Shown piece after piece: positions 21,959-34,400 of a DNA stretch of 64,000 bases. The DNA is taken from positions 1-64,000 of the forward strand of contig JAJKFJ010020786.1 of the NCBI GenBank assembly GCA_027382625.1, read 5' to 3'. Position 1 is the first letter of the stretch. Every line of letters begins with the position of its first letter. This DNA comes from Tetmemena sp. SeJ-2015 (Eukaryota; Ciliophora; Spirotrichea; Sporadotrichida; Oxytrichidae). The position numbers were made by a program, and so were the translations under genes. Below the pieces are notes generated by a model. It had not been told where the DNA came from. It did not search any database and saw nothing but the letters and a program-made list of their open reading frames with translations.

Positions 21959-24684
21959 TCAAATAAGGAATTCAAATAAGTCATGGAAAAGGGACGTATA
22001 ATGGTCTGTTTATCTATTTTTAAATAAACTCATTCTTATAACTTGTTTTAAAATGATCTTTTGTTCCTCTTAAACTACTCATAGCTACAAAACTAGTCTG
22101 CTAATCTTTAAGTTTCGTCTTCTAGTTATTATTTTTGCTCAAACTATATCTATTCATATATAATTTGCAATTTCTATTTTTTTAATAAAAACTTGAAATT
22201 TTCTTTGTTCTTTCTTTTAAGATAAGCCTCTACTTGATCATCATTTTTCATCTTCAAAGTTTGATAGTTTGAAATAAGCTTTTGATCAGGAAATTAAGTT
22301 TGTTGCATTTATGAAGCTTGTTTCATTAGTGCCATCTTCTGGACTTAAGTTATTTGATTTATGAAAGTTAGATTTGTTCTGAATCTCTTTCCTATAAAGT
22401 AAAGTGTTAATTTCTTTTTGCACCAATCTTTATAAGAGGAGGAACCCATGAACTTTATAACTTAGAATTGGAAACTCTGGTCTCCTTTCAACTTATCTTA
22501 AGATATAAACATTTTGGAAAGGGGTATTGGTTTTCTAACTTATCTTCATATTTTAATCATCTTAAATCCATATATAAACATAATTGATGTAAGTTAGCTA
22601 ATTAGAGTGAAAGTTATAATAAAAACAGCACTCTTTCCACATCTCCTCTGACTTCTTGCACTTATAGATTAATGAACTTTTGCGGATGAATGGGAAACCA
22701 TTTCAATTAAGCGTTTTCAACAAGTTTCACTCCTTAACCCCAGCCTAAGAAATCTGTTTGATAAGAGCTGCCTTTTGGAAAATACTATTCTAACTTATCT
22801 TCTATCTTCAAATCATTTTAAGGTTAAGAAGCTGAAGATTTGCTCCTAACCTGGTTGTTATATCTAGGGTCTTGAAAAGCATCTTTTATTAAATTAAGGA
22901 ACTTTTAATTTGAATATCTGAAAAGAAAAAAATTTCCTAAAATTTAATCTCTGGTAGATGTACTGAAATTATTCTTCAAAATTTACTAGTATTTAGATTC
23001 TTGAGGCTGTTTCAAATTTCTATGAAGATCCTTAACTCGAGCATCTAATTTGTTGAACTATTTTAAATCTTTCATTTCATCAGTAAGGAAACTCTAATTC
23101 TTTTCTTTTGCTGTTAGACCTTTTAATTGCTCTAGGTTAAATATCTCCTAGGGAATTTTCTTCTTTGAATAAAAATCTTTCTTGTAGGAACTTCTAAAAA
23201 GGTAAATTAAAATGCGCAAATGAAATTTCTGATTAGTGCTTCTGCGTATGGGTACTTTACTGTTTAATTTTGAGCTGTATTAAGGATTCTTTTAACATAA
23301 TTAAATAAGATATGAGATTAATTTAATAGAAGGAAGATTTAGGATTTAGAATTTTAATCTATTAAATAACAAAACAGCAAGTGAAATCTTTATAATTTCA
23401 CTTTTTTATGAAATCTAGATACACAAATTTATCCTTAATAATTTAACACCGACCATGGCTTAATCCTGATTTTTGCTTAGATACTAATGATACTCGTCGC
23501 TATCTCTCGCATCGATGAAGCTGTGCTGATTCTTTAAGAGTAATTTATCGAAAAATTTATGCTTTCCAATTAGACTTTAATCTTTTTTATTGTAGTTCTA
23601 AGCAACTGTCTAAGGCCTCGAAGGAGAAACGAACGAATTGAAATTATTAAAATTATTAATCTAAGGCGTTTAAGAAACTTGCCCATAATAGAGCTCTCTC
23701 AAAGATTTAGAGCTGCTTCTTTATCTTAGATTATTTTGAGAGGTCTAGGGATAATTAAAGCTCGGATTTATCATATAAGAGATATCATTATCAGTCTCGA
23801 CTTTAGCGAGATTTTGTCCTATTTTTACTGAATTTATTGATCTTTAAGAAAGACTATTTTTAATATGGCCATTCTAAGAATCTCTACTTTTCAGCTAAAA
23901 ATAATTTGAAACTAATGCTCATTCTAGAAGATGCTTCTTTTTTCATTTGAAAGTTATTATATTCAAAGTTATTCTTGCTAGTGTATTTGTTCGTATTTGT
24001 TCTTTCTAACTAAGGATTGAAATGACTTTGAACATTTTCTCTGCTTGAGGATTTCTTATTTGCACTCTCTATCATTATTGAGCTGAAAATGGAGCTATTT
24101 TTCTTAGTTCCACTTTATCTTGTCTGTCTATCATATTAATTAGAATTTCTTTGAGAATGAAAGTTTGGCTAAGTTTGCTGTTTCCTAAAGTCAGATCTCT
24201 TCATAGATGAACTTTCAAAGCTTTCTTCTATCCCATAGTTGCCACCCTAATAAATAAGATAATACCAATTGATTTTAATTTGAGTTGAAAATTGAATACG
24301 ACTATTTCTAATTCAGTTACTGCTTATTTTTAAGTTTTCTTTGTACATCGGCCTTCGAAAGAATAATCCGATTCTTGTCAATAATTTACTTTCCTCTTGA
24401 CTATCCTTAAGTTGAGAGATACCTATTCTAACCTTAACTATTCTTCTTTAATTATGAGTAGTTATTTAATATCATCGTTAAATTAGGATTTTTAATTTGG
24501 TTTGAGCTTTTATTTAATTGAATACTGCCTTCAAGCAAAGTAGAATCAAAAATTAATTTATAGATAAAATGCCAATAAGAATCAGGATAATCTTCTTAAA
24601 CACTCTGGTTTTATTTCCTGAGCAGGTATTCTTGTTTGCTATGGGTATTTTACAAAAGCATTTGCTATCACTTTTTTTACTCAT
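21959..24684 (-). CDS. Ser/Asn/Gln-rich hypothetical protein
   Basis: A minus-strand gene probably starts MSKKSDSKCFCKIPIANKN at 24684 and ends SLFHDLFEFLI at TGA 21959-21961. The body is rich in Ser, Asn, Gln and Lys, with a basic region and no recognised domain. Many frame changes suggest several IESs or introns that I could not place. It converges on the coiled-coil gene with about 90 bp between stops. Confidence 0.4.
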
Positions 24685-25028
24685 TTTAGTAAAAGCTTTT
24701 GTAGAAAATTAAAAATTGAGATAGGGATTTAAAACATAAAGTATCATAAATTAGAGATAAAAAAAATATACAAAATACTTTAATTTAACAGAGAATATAC
24801 ATCTCAAGAATATTGTTTATTAAAATTTTTAAAATTCGTCTTAGAATATTAGCAGAGGCAAAAGGGTTCTGAATTTAGATTTCTGAAGGGCTCATCTCTA
24901 AAGCGAAGCCTTGCTAATTGAAACTGTAACCTTAGCTCTACAGCATTTTTATTAACTATTTTAAAAGTGGGATTAAAATCTAATTCTAACATTCAAATTT
25001 GATATTAGAGAATGACTTATTGACTTTT
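24685..25028. other. Intergenic stretch upstream of the scrambled channel locus
   Basis: About 340 bp of AT-rich DNA lies between the start of a minus gene and the first scrambled channel segment. No gene was recognised. It may include eliminated DNA. Confidence 0.4.
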
Positions 25029-26017
25029 TATTCCCTTACATAGTGATATCTTAAGTTATGGAAGATCCTCAAAACTTTTGGAGTTACTTTGTTAGGATGC
25101 TCGATGTTCTCAGGCTAGTGACTCTTTGCCTCTCTCTACTAAATGTTTTCAAAGCTTTTTCGACACTTACTTCTTCATTATGACTACAATTTCAATTGTG
25201 GGATATTACTCACCCGTGACCTCGTTTGAAGGAAAAATAAGCATCATTGTCCTCATGGCGATAGTGGTGGTCGTTATTCCTTAGTATTCCTCTAAATTGG
25301 TGCAGCTTATAAGCTCAAAGTCAGTCTATGCCAGGAGACATTAACCTTTAAATAATTATACCTCACATAGTCCTAATTGGCTCAGTCTCTTCACATATTG
25401 CATACAGATGTGCTTTATATTGAAGGAAACCCACTCGATCAGAGAGAATAAAATATTTATCATATGCAAGCTATCTTACAACGCACAAAAGGAGGACACC
25501 CACACCATTTTGCAAGCAATGGTAATCAAGAACTATCTCCAGTCCAAGGGAGACAAAAATAAGAACTCATATACTCAAGTATGCATGCAACTGCTTAAAC
25601 CAGAAAGCATCACTCACTATGAGCTATCACTATAATTTAATATTTTTAGTGTTAATCATTAATTTTATAAACAAAGAAGACTTGAAGAACGATCAAATAG
25701 TCTGCATTGAGTCTTGAATAAGTGTTCTCAGTTTTAATCACGAACCTTATTAAATCTTCCAAGAATCCTCCTAAGGAGATAATAGAATCAAAGGATAAGA
25801 AGAACTGGACTTGGCTGCACGATTACTGGCAAGGCAAGAAGTATGAAATCTACAGAATTGAAATACCGAATACCTACGCAGACCAGTCTTTCAACAGTAT
25901 CGCTTTGGAAGTATATAAGGACTAAGGATTCGTTCTTTTTGCTCTAGAAATAGTGGAACCTATGTAAGAATAGCATTTGATAAATTTTGGATATATCATC
26001 GCCCCTGATAAAGAAGA
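25029..26017 (+). other. Scrambled MDS cluster A (alternate channel segments)
   Basis: Four segments alternate in the protein with those of cluster B. They are 25029-25127 (pointers TATTCCCTTACA in, AGTGACTCTTT out), 25149-25391 (TCAAAGCTTTT in, AGTCTCTT out), 25467-25713 (CAAGCTAT in, ATTGAGTC out) and 25731-26017 (GTTTTAATCA in, GATAAAGAAGA out). All are in + orientation. Short spacers of 17-75 bp separate them. Confidence 0.92.
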
Positions 26018-29000
26018 TACCTATTTATGATCCATTAAACGATTTAATCTTGCTTAAATGGAGGGAGGGTGGGAGGATACATATTTTATTTAAGACTTTG
26101 GAGACAAGCCTTATTGTAAGGTTTTGATGTTTTACTCATTTTATTCTTGAACTGATATAACTCTCCAAGACTCTAAACTTGCTGATAATCGAGATGAAAA
26201 TTGAATCTTCATGATGAAGAGCTAACTGGAAAGTAATTACAATTTTATAGTCCAAACATTAACAAAATATCAAGAGATAAGCAAATTAATAATAAGTAAC
26301 TGAGCTAATTTCCTAAGATAATATAGCATTTCTTACTCGATAATCCACTGCTTTATCATTTGATGAATCAATTGAATGGAATTATAGGACTCACTACTGT
26401 GTCAAGCTTATTAAGGATTAAAGAGAGAATTAAAAATTATATCATCTTCCGATACCTTCGAATATTTTCAATATTAAAGATACATTGTAATCAATCAAAT
26501 TAATTGGATGAAGAGGCTTCTAAATATACTTAAAAGAGAAATAAAAGCTTTACTTAAAGAAGGAGACCAGAAACAATGATGATTATTTATCATTTAAAAG
26601 ACATTTAGGCAAAGAATAGCAGAGAGAGTTAGATGTTATAGTATTTTTATAAATTACTTTCATTCATTATCTTAATGTTTCAATTTCTAATTGAGTACTT
26701 GCTAAGATTAATGACAACCAAGAACATTCAAAACTTTTTGTTATGCATGGATAACTATATTGACATTCTCACAATATTCCCTTACAGTAAAGTTATTTAA
26801 GTGACTCTTTTTAGGACCTTGAAATACTTTGAGGATGATATAATGCGTGAGTTAGCAAGAATCATGATAGGCGCAGTTCTTCTCACTTTTGGATTTTCTG
26901 CTTATATTCAACTGATAGAAAACAGAGAGCATCTGCTCACAGGAAATCTTCAGGAATATCAAAGCTTTTAAATTGAAATAGTAGAGACATTATAAATCCA
27001 TTGACAAGATACCTTATTTATGATAATCATTCAGGAATTTGAGTCTCTTAGATAGCGCTATTTAACTTTCTAGAAGAGTACTTTCATTAGGATCACGGTT
27101 AGTATGGAAGGCATTGTGTTATAATGATGCCTTAAAGACCAGATCCTACTTTTGAAATGGAACTTATGCAGTCTAAGTATGCAACGAGTGTGCTTTTAAA
27201 ACTTTAGATTTATCATCAGAGAGATCTTAAGCGATGCCTAGTGGAAAAGTCAAAAGCAGTTGTCATTTTAAGTGACAAGCTATTTATATGGAAGGGTAAA
27301 AATTGAGTCAATGAAGCTAAGTTTGTTAGCTAAGAGTTGTCTTTGTCCAGGACTGGTGGTTTTAATCAAGAATAATTGTATTAAGGAAATAGTAGTCAAC
27401 GATAGATTAAATGGTGAAATACTTCTAAACCCAGGATCCTAAAAGTTACCAAGACCACAAGGCTCAAATGTCGTGTACACATATTTTGGATTTGATATGT
27501 AGATAAGATAAAGAAGAAGCAGAGGAAATCTTCAAAAAACAGAGCTTTGATTTTTATGATTTTAAGCAAGGCGTTGTCAATTGCAAAGACTTTGGAGAAT
27601 AAAAAAATCAATCATTTTAGAAACAGCTTAACATGCAAAAGAACGCATTCGGATTTGGAGGCATAACAATCCTAAATATTTCAAGGAATTTAAATGTAAT
27701 CCTAATAATTTATGAATGGGCGAAACAGAGCTTGAAAATGAGAATGCTGTTCAGGTTGACAATATTGAAGGGTAAGTACATTTAATGGCCAACTTTCTTT
27801 TTATAGAGATTTGCTGAATATGTGCCACAAAGCTTCAAAAGAAGTACTTAAGCAAGATATTGAATTCAAAACTCTTCAAGATTATGACTATGATTTGCTG
27901 AGAATCATATTGTAATATGCGGAATGGTTGAAAACATTATTCATTTCGTGATGCCCTTAAGAGCAGACCATCTGATAGATCCTTCTCCGATAGTTATTCT
28001 TCATGAATGATTTAAAATAAAGTAATGGTAACAGCTTAGATACTTTACTGAGATTTATTTTGTAAAGGGTTCTCCATTAAATGAGAGCTCCTATGATAGG
28101 GTAAATATTGAGAAGGCAAAATAAGTAGTCATCCTAACTCCAAAAATGAATGAATAGTATAATCAAGAGATAAGGGAACTAAAACCGATTCTAAAAAGGG
28201 TGGAGACTCTTCAGAAGACTATATGATGGGGAAGGATGAGGAAACACTTCTAGATGCGAAAACAATATTCAAGTATAATATCATAAAGAAGAAGAATCCT
28301 AGGGTTAAGGTAGTAACTGAGCTTAACAATTGATGAAGAAATACGAGTATGATCAGACGCCTACCTTTGCGTCGGGTGAAGTATACCTTTCCTCTTTAAT
28401 GGACTCTAAAATTAAAGATGCAAGCTTATTACAATCCAGCACTTCCAACTGTTTTGAGATAGCTTATTGTAGGAGAAACTAAGAAGAAAAGAAGAAGGTT
28501 GAATTCTGCGAACCACAACACTGGGTATGGCTCAATATAAGCTTTACTAGGAATGAATAGTATAATTCCAGATGGAGACTTTTCTCACATTAAGACTAGC
28601 AATCTCTATCATCTTCGTTTTTTAATTACCTTCGAAGTTTATAGGAAAGACTTACTAGAAACTTTTCTCTCATTTGACCAAAAAAAGGTTCATGATACCT
28701 CTAGGACTCTACAGAACTGAATACGTGTCCTTCTCTTCTTTGGATGATTTTGAACAAAATTTAAAGAGAAAGACAATGAGAACAACTCCCTAGGACGAGG
28801 GTGGTTCAGAGATTAAGTATGTAGTGACTAACCCTGCATAGGATTTGATATTGAAGGATGATGATGTAGTCTTTGTACTTGCTTAAGCTGACCCCAGAGA
28901 GCACAACACTTGGGATGAGGTGAGACGCTCAGGTTCAACTCTGGATCTTGATAAACTAGATTCGCAGAAGGAGACACATTTCAAAAATGAATGATGATTT

Positions 29001-29341
29001 GTTCAACAACGCCGAAACGAAGAACACATAAGGCGATGATGACGATATCATAGAGATCAAACCTAATGATCAGATGCAAGGGTAAGGACTTTATCACTAA
29101 TAAATTTGATTGTAGAGCCAAACAGGCTAAGATAGATTTCGACCACAGAGTGCAAAGAATTATATTATAGAGAGTTAGAAGTCTAAGAGGAGATGTTGTG
29201 TACCTAAATAAACACATAAATAAGAGAAACAGTAACTTGGTCAAAGACATAGTTGACCAAATTGAAGAGCTTTTGAAATTTGCGGGTGTAGAAGGCGTTG
29301 ACGAAGTAGGTGATGATAATCAAAGCAACATGAATCAATGA
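25029..29341 (+). CDS. Scrambled BK-type (Slo) potassium channel gene, main locus
   Basis: The assembled protein is a Ca2+-activated-type K+ channel of about 1,100 residues with six membrane helices, a pore and two RCK gating modules. The segments are out of order. Protein order is 58454-58753 (S1-S2), 26687-26786 (S2-S3), 25029-25127 (S3-S4), 26800-26969 (S4-S5), 25149-25391 (pore, S6), 27042-27283 (RCK1), 25467-25713 (RCK1), 27302-27368, 25731-26017, then 27507-29341 (RCK2 and tail). Each junction has identical 8-12 bp pointers and keeps frame. Family motifs: TTISIVGYYSP filter, SSKLVQLISSKSVYARR after S6, PDPTFEMELMQSKYATSV and LSLLAKSCLCPG in RCK1, ENIIHFVMPLRADHL and YYNPALPTVLRQLIVGE in RCK2. 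It ends DNQSNMNQ at TGA. Expected location is the plasma or ciliary membrane. Confidence 0.92.
25341..25347 (+). other. Minute IES, 7 bp, pointer TTAA
   Basis: TTAA lies at 25341-25344 and 25348-25351. Deleting 7 bp corrects the frame so that SVYARRHQIIIPHIVLIGSV reads through, as expected after S6 in BK channels. Confidence 0.7.
26058..26686 (+). CDS. Unassigned open frame embedded in the scrambled channel locus
   Basis: An ATG at 26058 opens MEGGWEDTYFIQDFGDKPY. After removal of a likely GT-AG intron (near 26117-26170) and a 20-bp GATGA-bounded insert near 26195, the frame stays open to about 26686 (LQFYSPNINKISRDKQ, then LDNPLLYHLMNQLNGI). It is not needed for the channel, whose S1-S2 is supplied by 58454-58753. 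It may be an MDS of another gene nested here, an alternative channel N-terminus, or eliminated DNA. The family is not recognised. Confidence 0.35.
26687..29341 (+). other. Scrambled MDS cluster B (partner channel segments)
   Basis: The segments are 26687-26786 (CTAATTGAGTAC in, TATTCCCTTACA out), 26800-26969 (AGTGACTCTTT in, TCAAAGCTTTT out), 27042-27283 (AGTCTCTT in, CAAGCTAT out), 27302-27368 (ATTGAGTC in, GTTTTAATCA out) and 27507 onward (GATAAAGAAGA in). The last segment encodes RCK2 to the stop and itself contains GT-AG introns (for example near 29083-29115) and small IESs. Confidence 0.92.
28006..28023 (+). other. Minute in-frame IES, 18 bp, pointer AATG
   Basis: AATG lies at 28006-28009 and 28024-28027. 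Deletion removes an in-frame TGA and gives IVILHEWQQLRYFTEIYFV, matching the RCK2 family pattern. Confidence 0.7.
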
Positions 29342-29589
29342 ATAGTAGAATTAAGTTTTAATTTTGGTTAACTATTGAATATTTTATAATGTTTTTCCCA
29401 TGATCTATATTGTGACGGTAATAAAAGAGTTTGAATTAGATGAAATAAAGCTGTGTTAGCTAAAATCAATTAAAAAATTGTCTCATCCGTAGAGCTTAGT
29501 AATACCTCAGTAATTTAATTTTAATCGCTTACTAGATAAATTATTTATTTTTATCATGAGATATAAAAAGAGAAAGCAAGAGAATTGAT
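29342..29589. other. Short intergenic region
   Basis: This AT-rich stretch lies between the channel stop and the reductase start on the same strand. Nothing specific is seen. Confidence 0.5.
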
Positions 29590-30756
29590 ATGGAAGAATA
29601 CTACGCAAACAAATCAATCCTTATCACAGGAGCTACAGGTTTCTTAGGTATGCAAAGATTCGCTAATTTATTCTGATAGGAAAGGTCATTTTGGAAAAGA
29701 TGATGAGAAGTTTAACAGGAGTCAAAGCTATATATTTGGCTATCAATGCAAAAGTAAGTTTGCTAAAAATGGTGAATCAAAATATTAAATGCACATATCA
29801 CAAATAATTATACAAATGTGAATCGTCGAGTTCGTGTGCATCATTTTCAGTGACGTTGCTATATCATAAACTGCGCACTTAAGATTAGACGCACTAAATT
29901 ATATTCTCAACTAGCATAGAGTTTATTAATGAATTGCATAGGGTGACAATAACGCAGAGTACGGTAGATTCAAAAAGGAGATTCAGGAATCTCTAGTGTT
30001 TGATCGCATGAGGACTGATCTAGGGAACAAAGAATTTAAACGTATCATTAAGCAGAAAGTGCGCCCTATTGCAATGGACTTGGTAATTATTAGCATTCAA
30101 TTCTAATCTATATTGATAGTCAAAGGATGATCTGGGGTTAAATGATTAAGTAAGAGACAGACTTTAGCAAGATCTAAGTCATTATAATTACTTCTGTTTC
30201 GTTTAAGGGTTATAATGAATCTAAACGTTATAATAAACTGTGCAGGAGATGTGGAGTTCAACACCAGGCTAGATTAGGCAGTGAAAGTTAATGTGACTGG
30301 CCCTCTAAGTTTGCTGCGTCTAGCTGAAACTTGCCAGAACTTCCAATGCTTTGTGCAAGTCTCCACTTGCTTTGCACTTATGGACAAGGATGGATTGATC
30401 GAAGAGAAATTGCTAAGCTCTCCCGTTGATTGGCCTGCAATCTATTCTTAAATTCTAAAAATGACTCTAGTCGATATAGAGCATTATGGAAATAAATTCT
30501 CGTTCTCATTTAATAATTAAATGAGGAAAGACTATTATGGGAAATTTCGCTAATACATATGTTTTCACTAAGAGAATGGCTGAGCATTTGCTAGTAGAGA
30601 GCAACACCAAGGGAATTCCTATGACAATCATTAGACCTTCAATCATCGGAGCATCTCTTGAGGAGCCGGTACCAGGTTGGACTGACTCCATTGGTTTAAT
30701 GGGTGGCATCTATTTGCTAGCTGGATTGGGTATTTTGAGAGAAATTCCAGGCAAGC
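29590..30756 (+). CDS. Fatty acyl-CoA reductase, 5' portion only
   Basis: The gene starts MEEYYANKSILITGATGFLG, the NADPH-binding Rossmann motif of alcohol-forming fatty acyl-CoA reductases. These enzymes make the fatty alcohols used in ether lipids and waxes. Also present are SLVFDRMRTDLGNKEFKRII, NVIINCAGDVEFNTRL, VNVTGPLSLLRLAETC, CFVQVSTCFA, the catalytic YxxxK in NTYVFTKRMAEHLL, and TIIRPSIIGASLEEPVPGW. A 32-bp intron (29648-29679) and a 188-bp one (29754-29941) fit GT-AG. Further inserts lie near 30085-30125, 30170-30210 and 30440-30540. Homology stops after LREIPGK at 30756. The rest of the reductase (roughly half) is not found nearby, so the gene is truncated, or its remaining MDSs lie elsewhere as for the neighbouring channel. 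Confidence 0.85.
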
Positions 30757-31407
30757 ATTATTCCTTTAATTCAATATCAAAATTAAAGATAGTAAAGACT
30801 AAAGTTGCTGAATATAATAATCTAGTTTTAACCAAGGAGAGTAATTATATATTCAAAGAGATAGGCTATTTTGCACTTTTTTAAAAATGGAGGATATTAT
30901 TTTTATTTTAGGAAAGAACTTAAAATGACACCAATAATTAGAGACATCCTAACTCAATTTTAATTAAAAACTTCAAGCAAGAAGATGATTCATTAGCTTA
31001 TTTAATTTAATATAGTTGAGCGTTCTTCGAAAATTATTTGCATAAGAGATTTTTTAACAATTAAAATGAAGAAAATTAACTCATTTTTTTTAATTGAAAA
31101 GGTGGTATTAAAATTTAAGCTTTTTAAATATTTGGATTATCAATTCGTGTTATTTTTAATTTATTAATATTTTTCTTACTTAAATGGACTATTTAAAGTA
31201 TCAATAGCAGATTTTATCGCACCCAACTATTTTTTCAGAAATTTTAATTTTCCAATAAATTTTATAATATATCGGTTTAAATTTAAAGCCGACAGGAAAC
31301 AGATTCAATTTTTAACTATACATTTATCTTAATAAAAGATAATATTTTCTCGGGAGTCTCAATAATCTGGGAATGACGATTTGTAAGAATAAAGTAGAAG
31401 CAGCATA
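30757..31407. other. AT-rich stretch after the truncated reductase
   Basis: Immediately after the last conserved reductase codon the frame runs into an uncharacterised 40-codon tail and then AT-rich DNA. No reductase sequence continues. It is probably eliminated or intergenic DNA. Confidence 0.45.
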
Positions 31408-34400
31408 ATGAAAGACTCCAAGCAAAGCAGAAATAAAATTATTACCTTTAAATCAACTGAAAAATTCTAGACACCAGATTAATTCAATAATCATTGTATT
31501 CTATTTGATATTTTAAGATGCTATAAAATCTGCTAGAGTGATGGAAGTGAGGATAAATTAGCAAAGCTCTTTGTATAAAGATAAAGTATCAAATCTCACT
31601 AAGCAACAATTGGAAGACCTGCAATAAATGAGAATGAAGATTCTGCCGGTGATCACAGCAAAGTCCATACAGAGACCTGAAAACCACTCATAAGTTACGC
31701 AAAATAACATTCCTTCCCAGAATTTAACTCTCCATACTTATAGATCATTTTTGTTAAATAATTGGATTTTAAAGGCACAACATTTTTAAGAAACTTTTTA
31801 TTCAAAATATGTATTGCCCTTTCTTCATTCATTTTTTTCATTTTAATATTTGTCATTAAAGGGACAGATAAAATATAGATTCTCTTGAAGTAAAGAAGAT
31901 ATAATCCTTCCCATCCATCAGTTAATTAAAATTTATACATTCTCTTCTTTATCAAAAGTCCTTAAGTCGAGATACGAGCCCAATAGTCAAGACTTTAGAG
32001 AGGATCAGTTAGAAATCTAATTAAAAATATGGGGAGAGAGGAAATTGATAACTTTGATGATAAGTGCCTGATCACCCAGATACCGATTAAATTATATGCT
32101 TTATAAAAAATAGTAATTTTTATTGAGAATTTAAATAGATTCTATTTAGAACATCAAGAGCTAAAAAAACAATTATAATTATAGCTTTATAACAAAAGCT
32201 CTTTTTAAGATTTCCTTTTTTAATTTATTTAGCTTGTACTAACATTATAATATAATTATGAATTTAAATCGATGACTGTGAGAGAAAAAGTGACTGAAAT
32301 AAAATTCTAAAACCCCAGAGATAAAAATATTCAAAAAAGAGCTTCCTCTCAAAGTCTTGCATAGTCTGAAAACTCTAATATAGAAATCATAGATTCCAGC
32401 AAAGTGAGCATGCTTGATTATTAGTTGAACCTCGCACCAGCTTTTAGCACGGACTAAGAGTAAATTTAGAGAAGCCCACATCAGAATACATTAAAAGAGG
32501 GTATCAGTTAAAAACCTCAAATCACCATCATAGCTCCTCAATCTTCATAAAACTTTGTTATTTTTATAATATATGTTTCATAAAGTAGAAAATCCTTATA
32601 GAGAGCAACTGAGATGAAGAATCGAATTAGATTTCAACGACCGTTTTTAACTTCAAGATAGATGACTAAGGAAGACGAAAAGCTTTAAAGTCCATTTCCA
32701 GATGTGTAGATTAAAGCGGGAAGCATCATAAAATAAATGTCTATAGCAATTTTATAATCGAGTAAATGGTGTTATAAACCGAGGAGTCAGAGTTCTAAAA
32801 TAGAATTTCATCTCAGGTTTACTTTGAAAATGACGATAAACAGACGCTAATGAGAGATGGCGTCTCCACAAGAAATGAGCTACTCTCAATGGAAACAAAT
32901 AGACCGCTTCTATACCCTCTTACAATCTTTAACCCTTAGTAAATGATTAAATTGTTTGCATTAATTTAATCTAAATTGAAATATTGAGCAATGTTTATGG
33001 AATAAATAAAGGAATGATTTTTAAATTTTTCCGCTTTTTTAGGAGCTATAATTAGTTTCTACTTTATTGTTTTGTGACATAGATAATAACTTAAAAATAC
33101 AATTAAATTAAATAATTTCCTCTCAAATATAAAAATAACAATAGAATTTCTCAAACTTTGCATATAATTTGAATTTAAATATGGTTTATCATTAGTATTT
33201 ATTCTTCAATTTATTTGTAATAAATTATTACATTATTTTTTTAATGAAGGGCATTGAGACAACACGAAATGAGGATTAAAATAGGGAAGATAGAGGAATA
33301 ATGACATTAAAAAATTAACCCAAAATAAATTATAACTCTTAATTTCTGAAGAAACAGAACTCAGAGTCTTTTAATTTTTATGAACTATATAAATTTGGAT
33401 AGTCTGTGCTTATAAAAAAGTCACAGCATCTTCAAAATTAACTCACCAATCTAAAATATAATCCTTCACATGTGATAAATCGAAATAAGCCATTTTTAAA
33501 AGAGAAAGTTAATTAAATTCAATACTAAATATGAAAAATAACTAGAATTTCTAGAATTTAAAAGAAACAATCTAAGATAATAATTTTAAAATTAAAGATA
33601 AAGGGGGGGGCCTTTCCTTGTCATCCACTTTTTTCATTAAAATACGAAAAAACACTATCTGGCCTAAAATCAGCTAAAAATACCGATTCTTTAGTCCAAA
33701 CTCAAATCAGACTATCCGTCATTTTTCTTAAATTTAAAATTTTTTTGGAATAGTTTCATAGAAAATAAATGTTTAAAAATTTAAATTGTAAAAGAATGCC
33801 AATTTAATAGAAAAAATCAAAACTTGAATAAGTAAAAGATATTTTATGTAACCATAAATTCATGGATTCTTAATAAATATTATCATAGCCTTCGAGTCCT
33901 CTTTATTATTTAGAGCTCTCATTAAATTAAGATAATCTTAAAATTAATAACTAAGTCTATTTATATTTATTTAAATAATTTTGTTCCTTTTAAGGATGAT
34001 AATTAATGGAGTCCTATTTATTCTATTTCTATTCCGAATATCTTATAATTGAATATAATTGCCTTTCCTCTTAAATTATTTATAGGATTTTTCTTAGATT
34101 GCCCTCCCTATTAATTTTTTTTAAAAAAATCATTATCTTTATTTAATAACTAATTTATTGAAAGAGAATTGTCTTATTTAATAAAAATAAAATTAATTAT
34201 AGCATTAAGAAGCCTCAAAAATAATTTTTTGTACTTATCTTTCGGAAAATATTAGCTCATTTGTTAAATTAAAAAATATGACAAGGATAGGCCTTCTGGA
34301 TTTGAGTTTTTTCTAAAAAATCGGTATTTTTAGCTGATTTTAGGCCAGATAGTGATTTTTCGTATTTTCATGAAAAAAAGAGGATGACGAGGAAAGGCCC

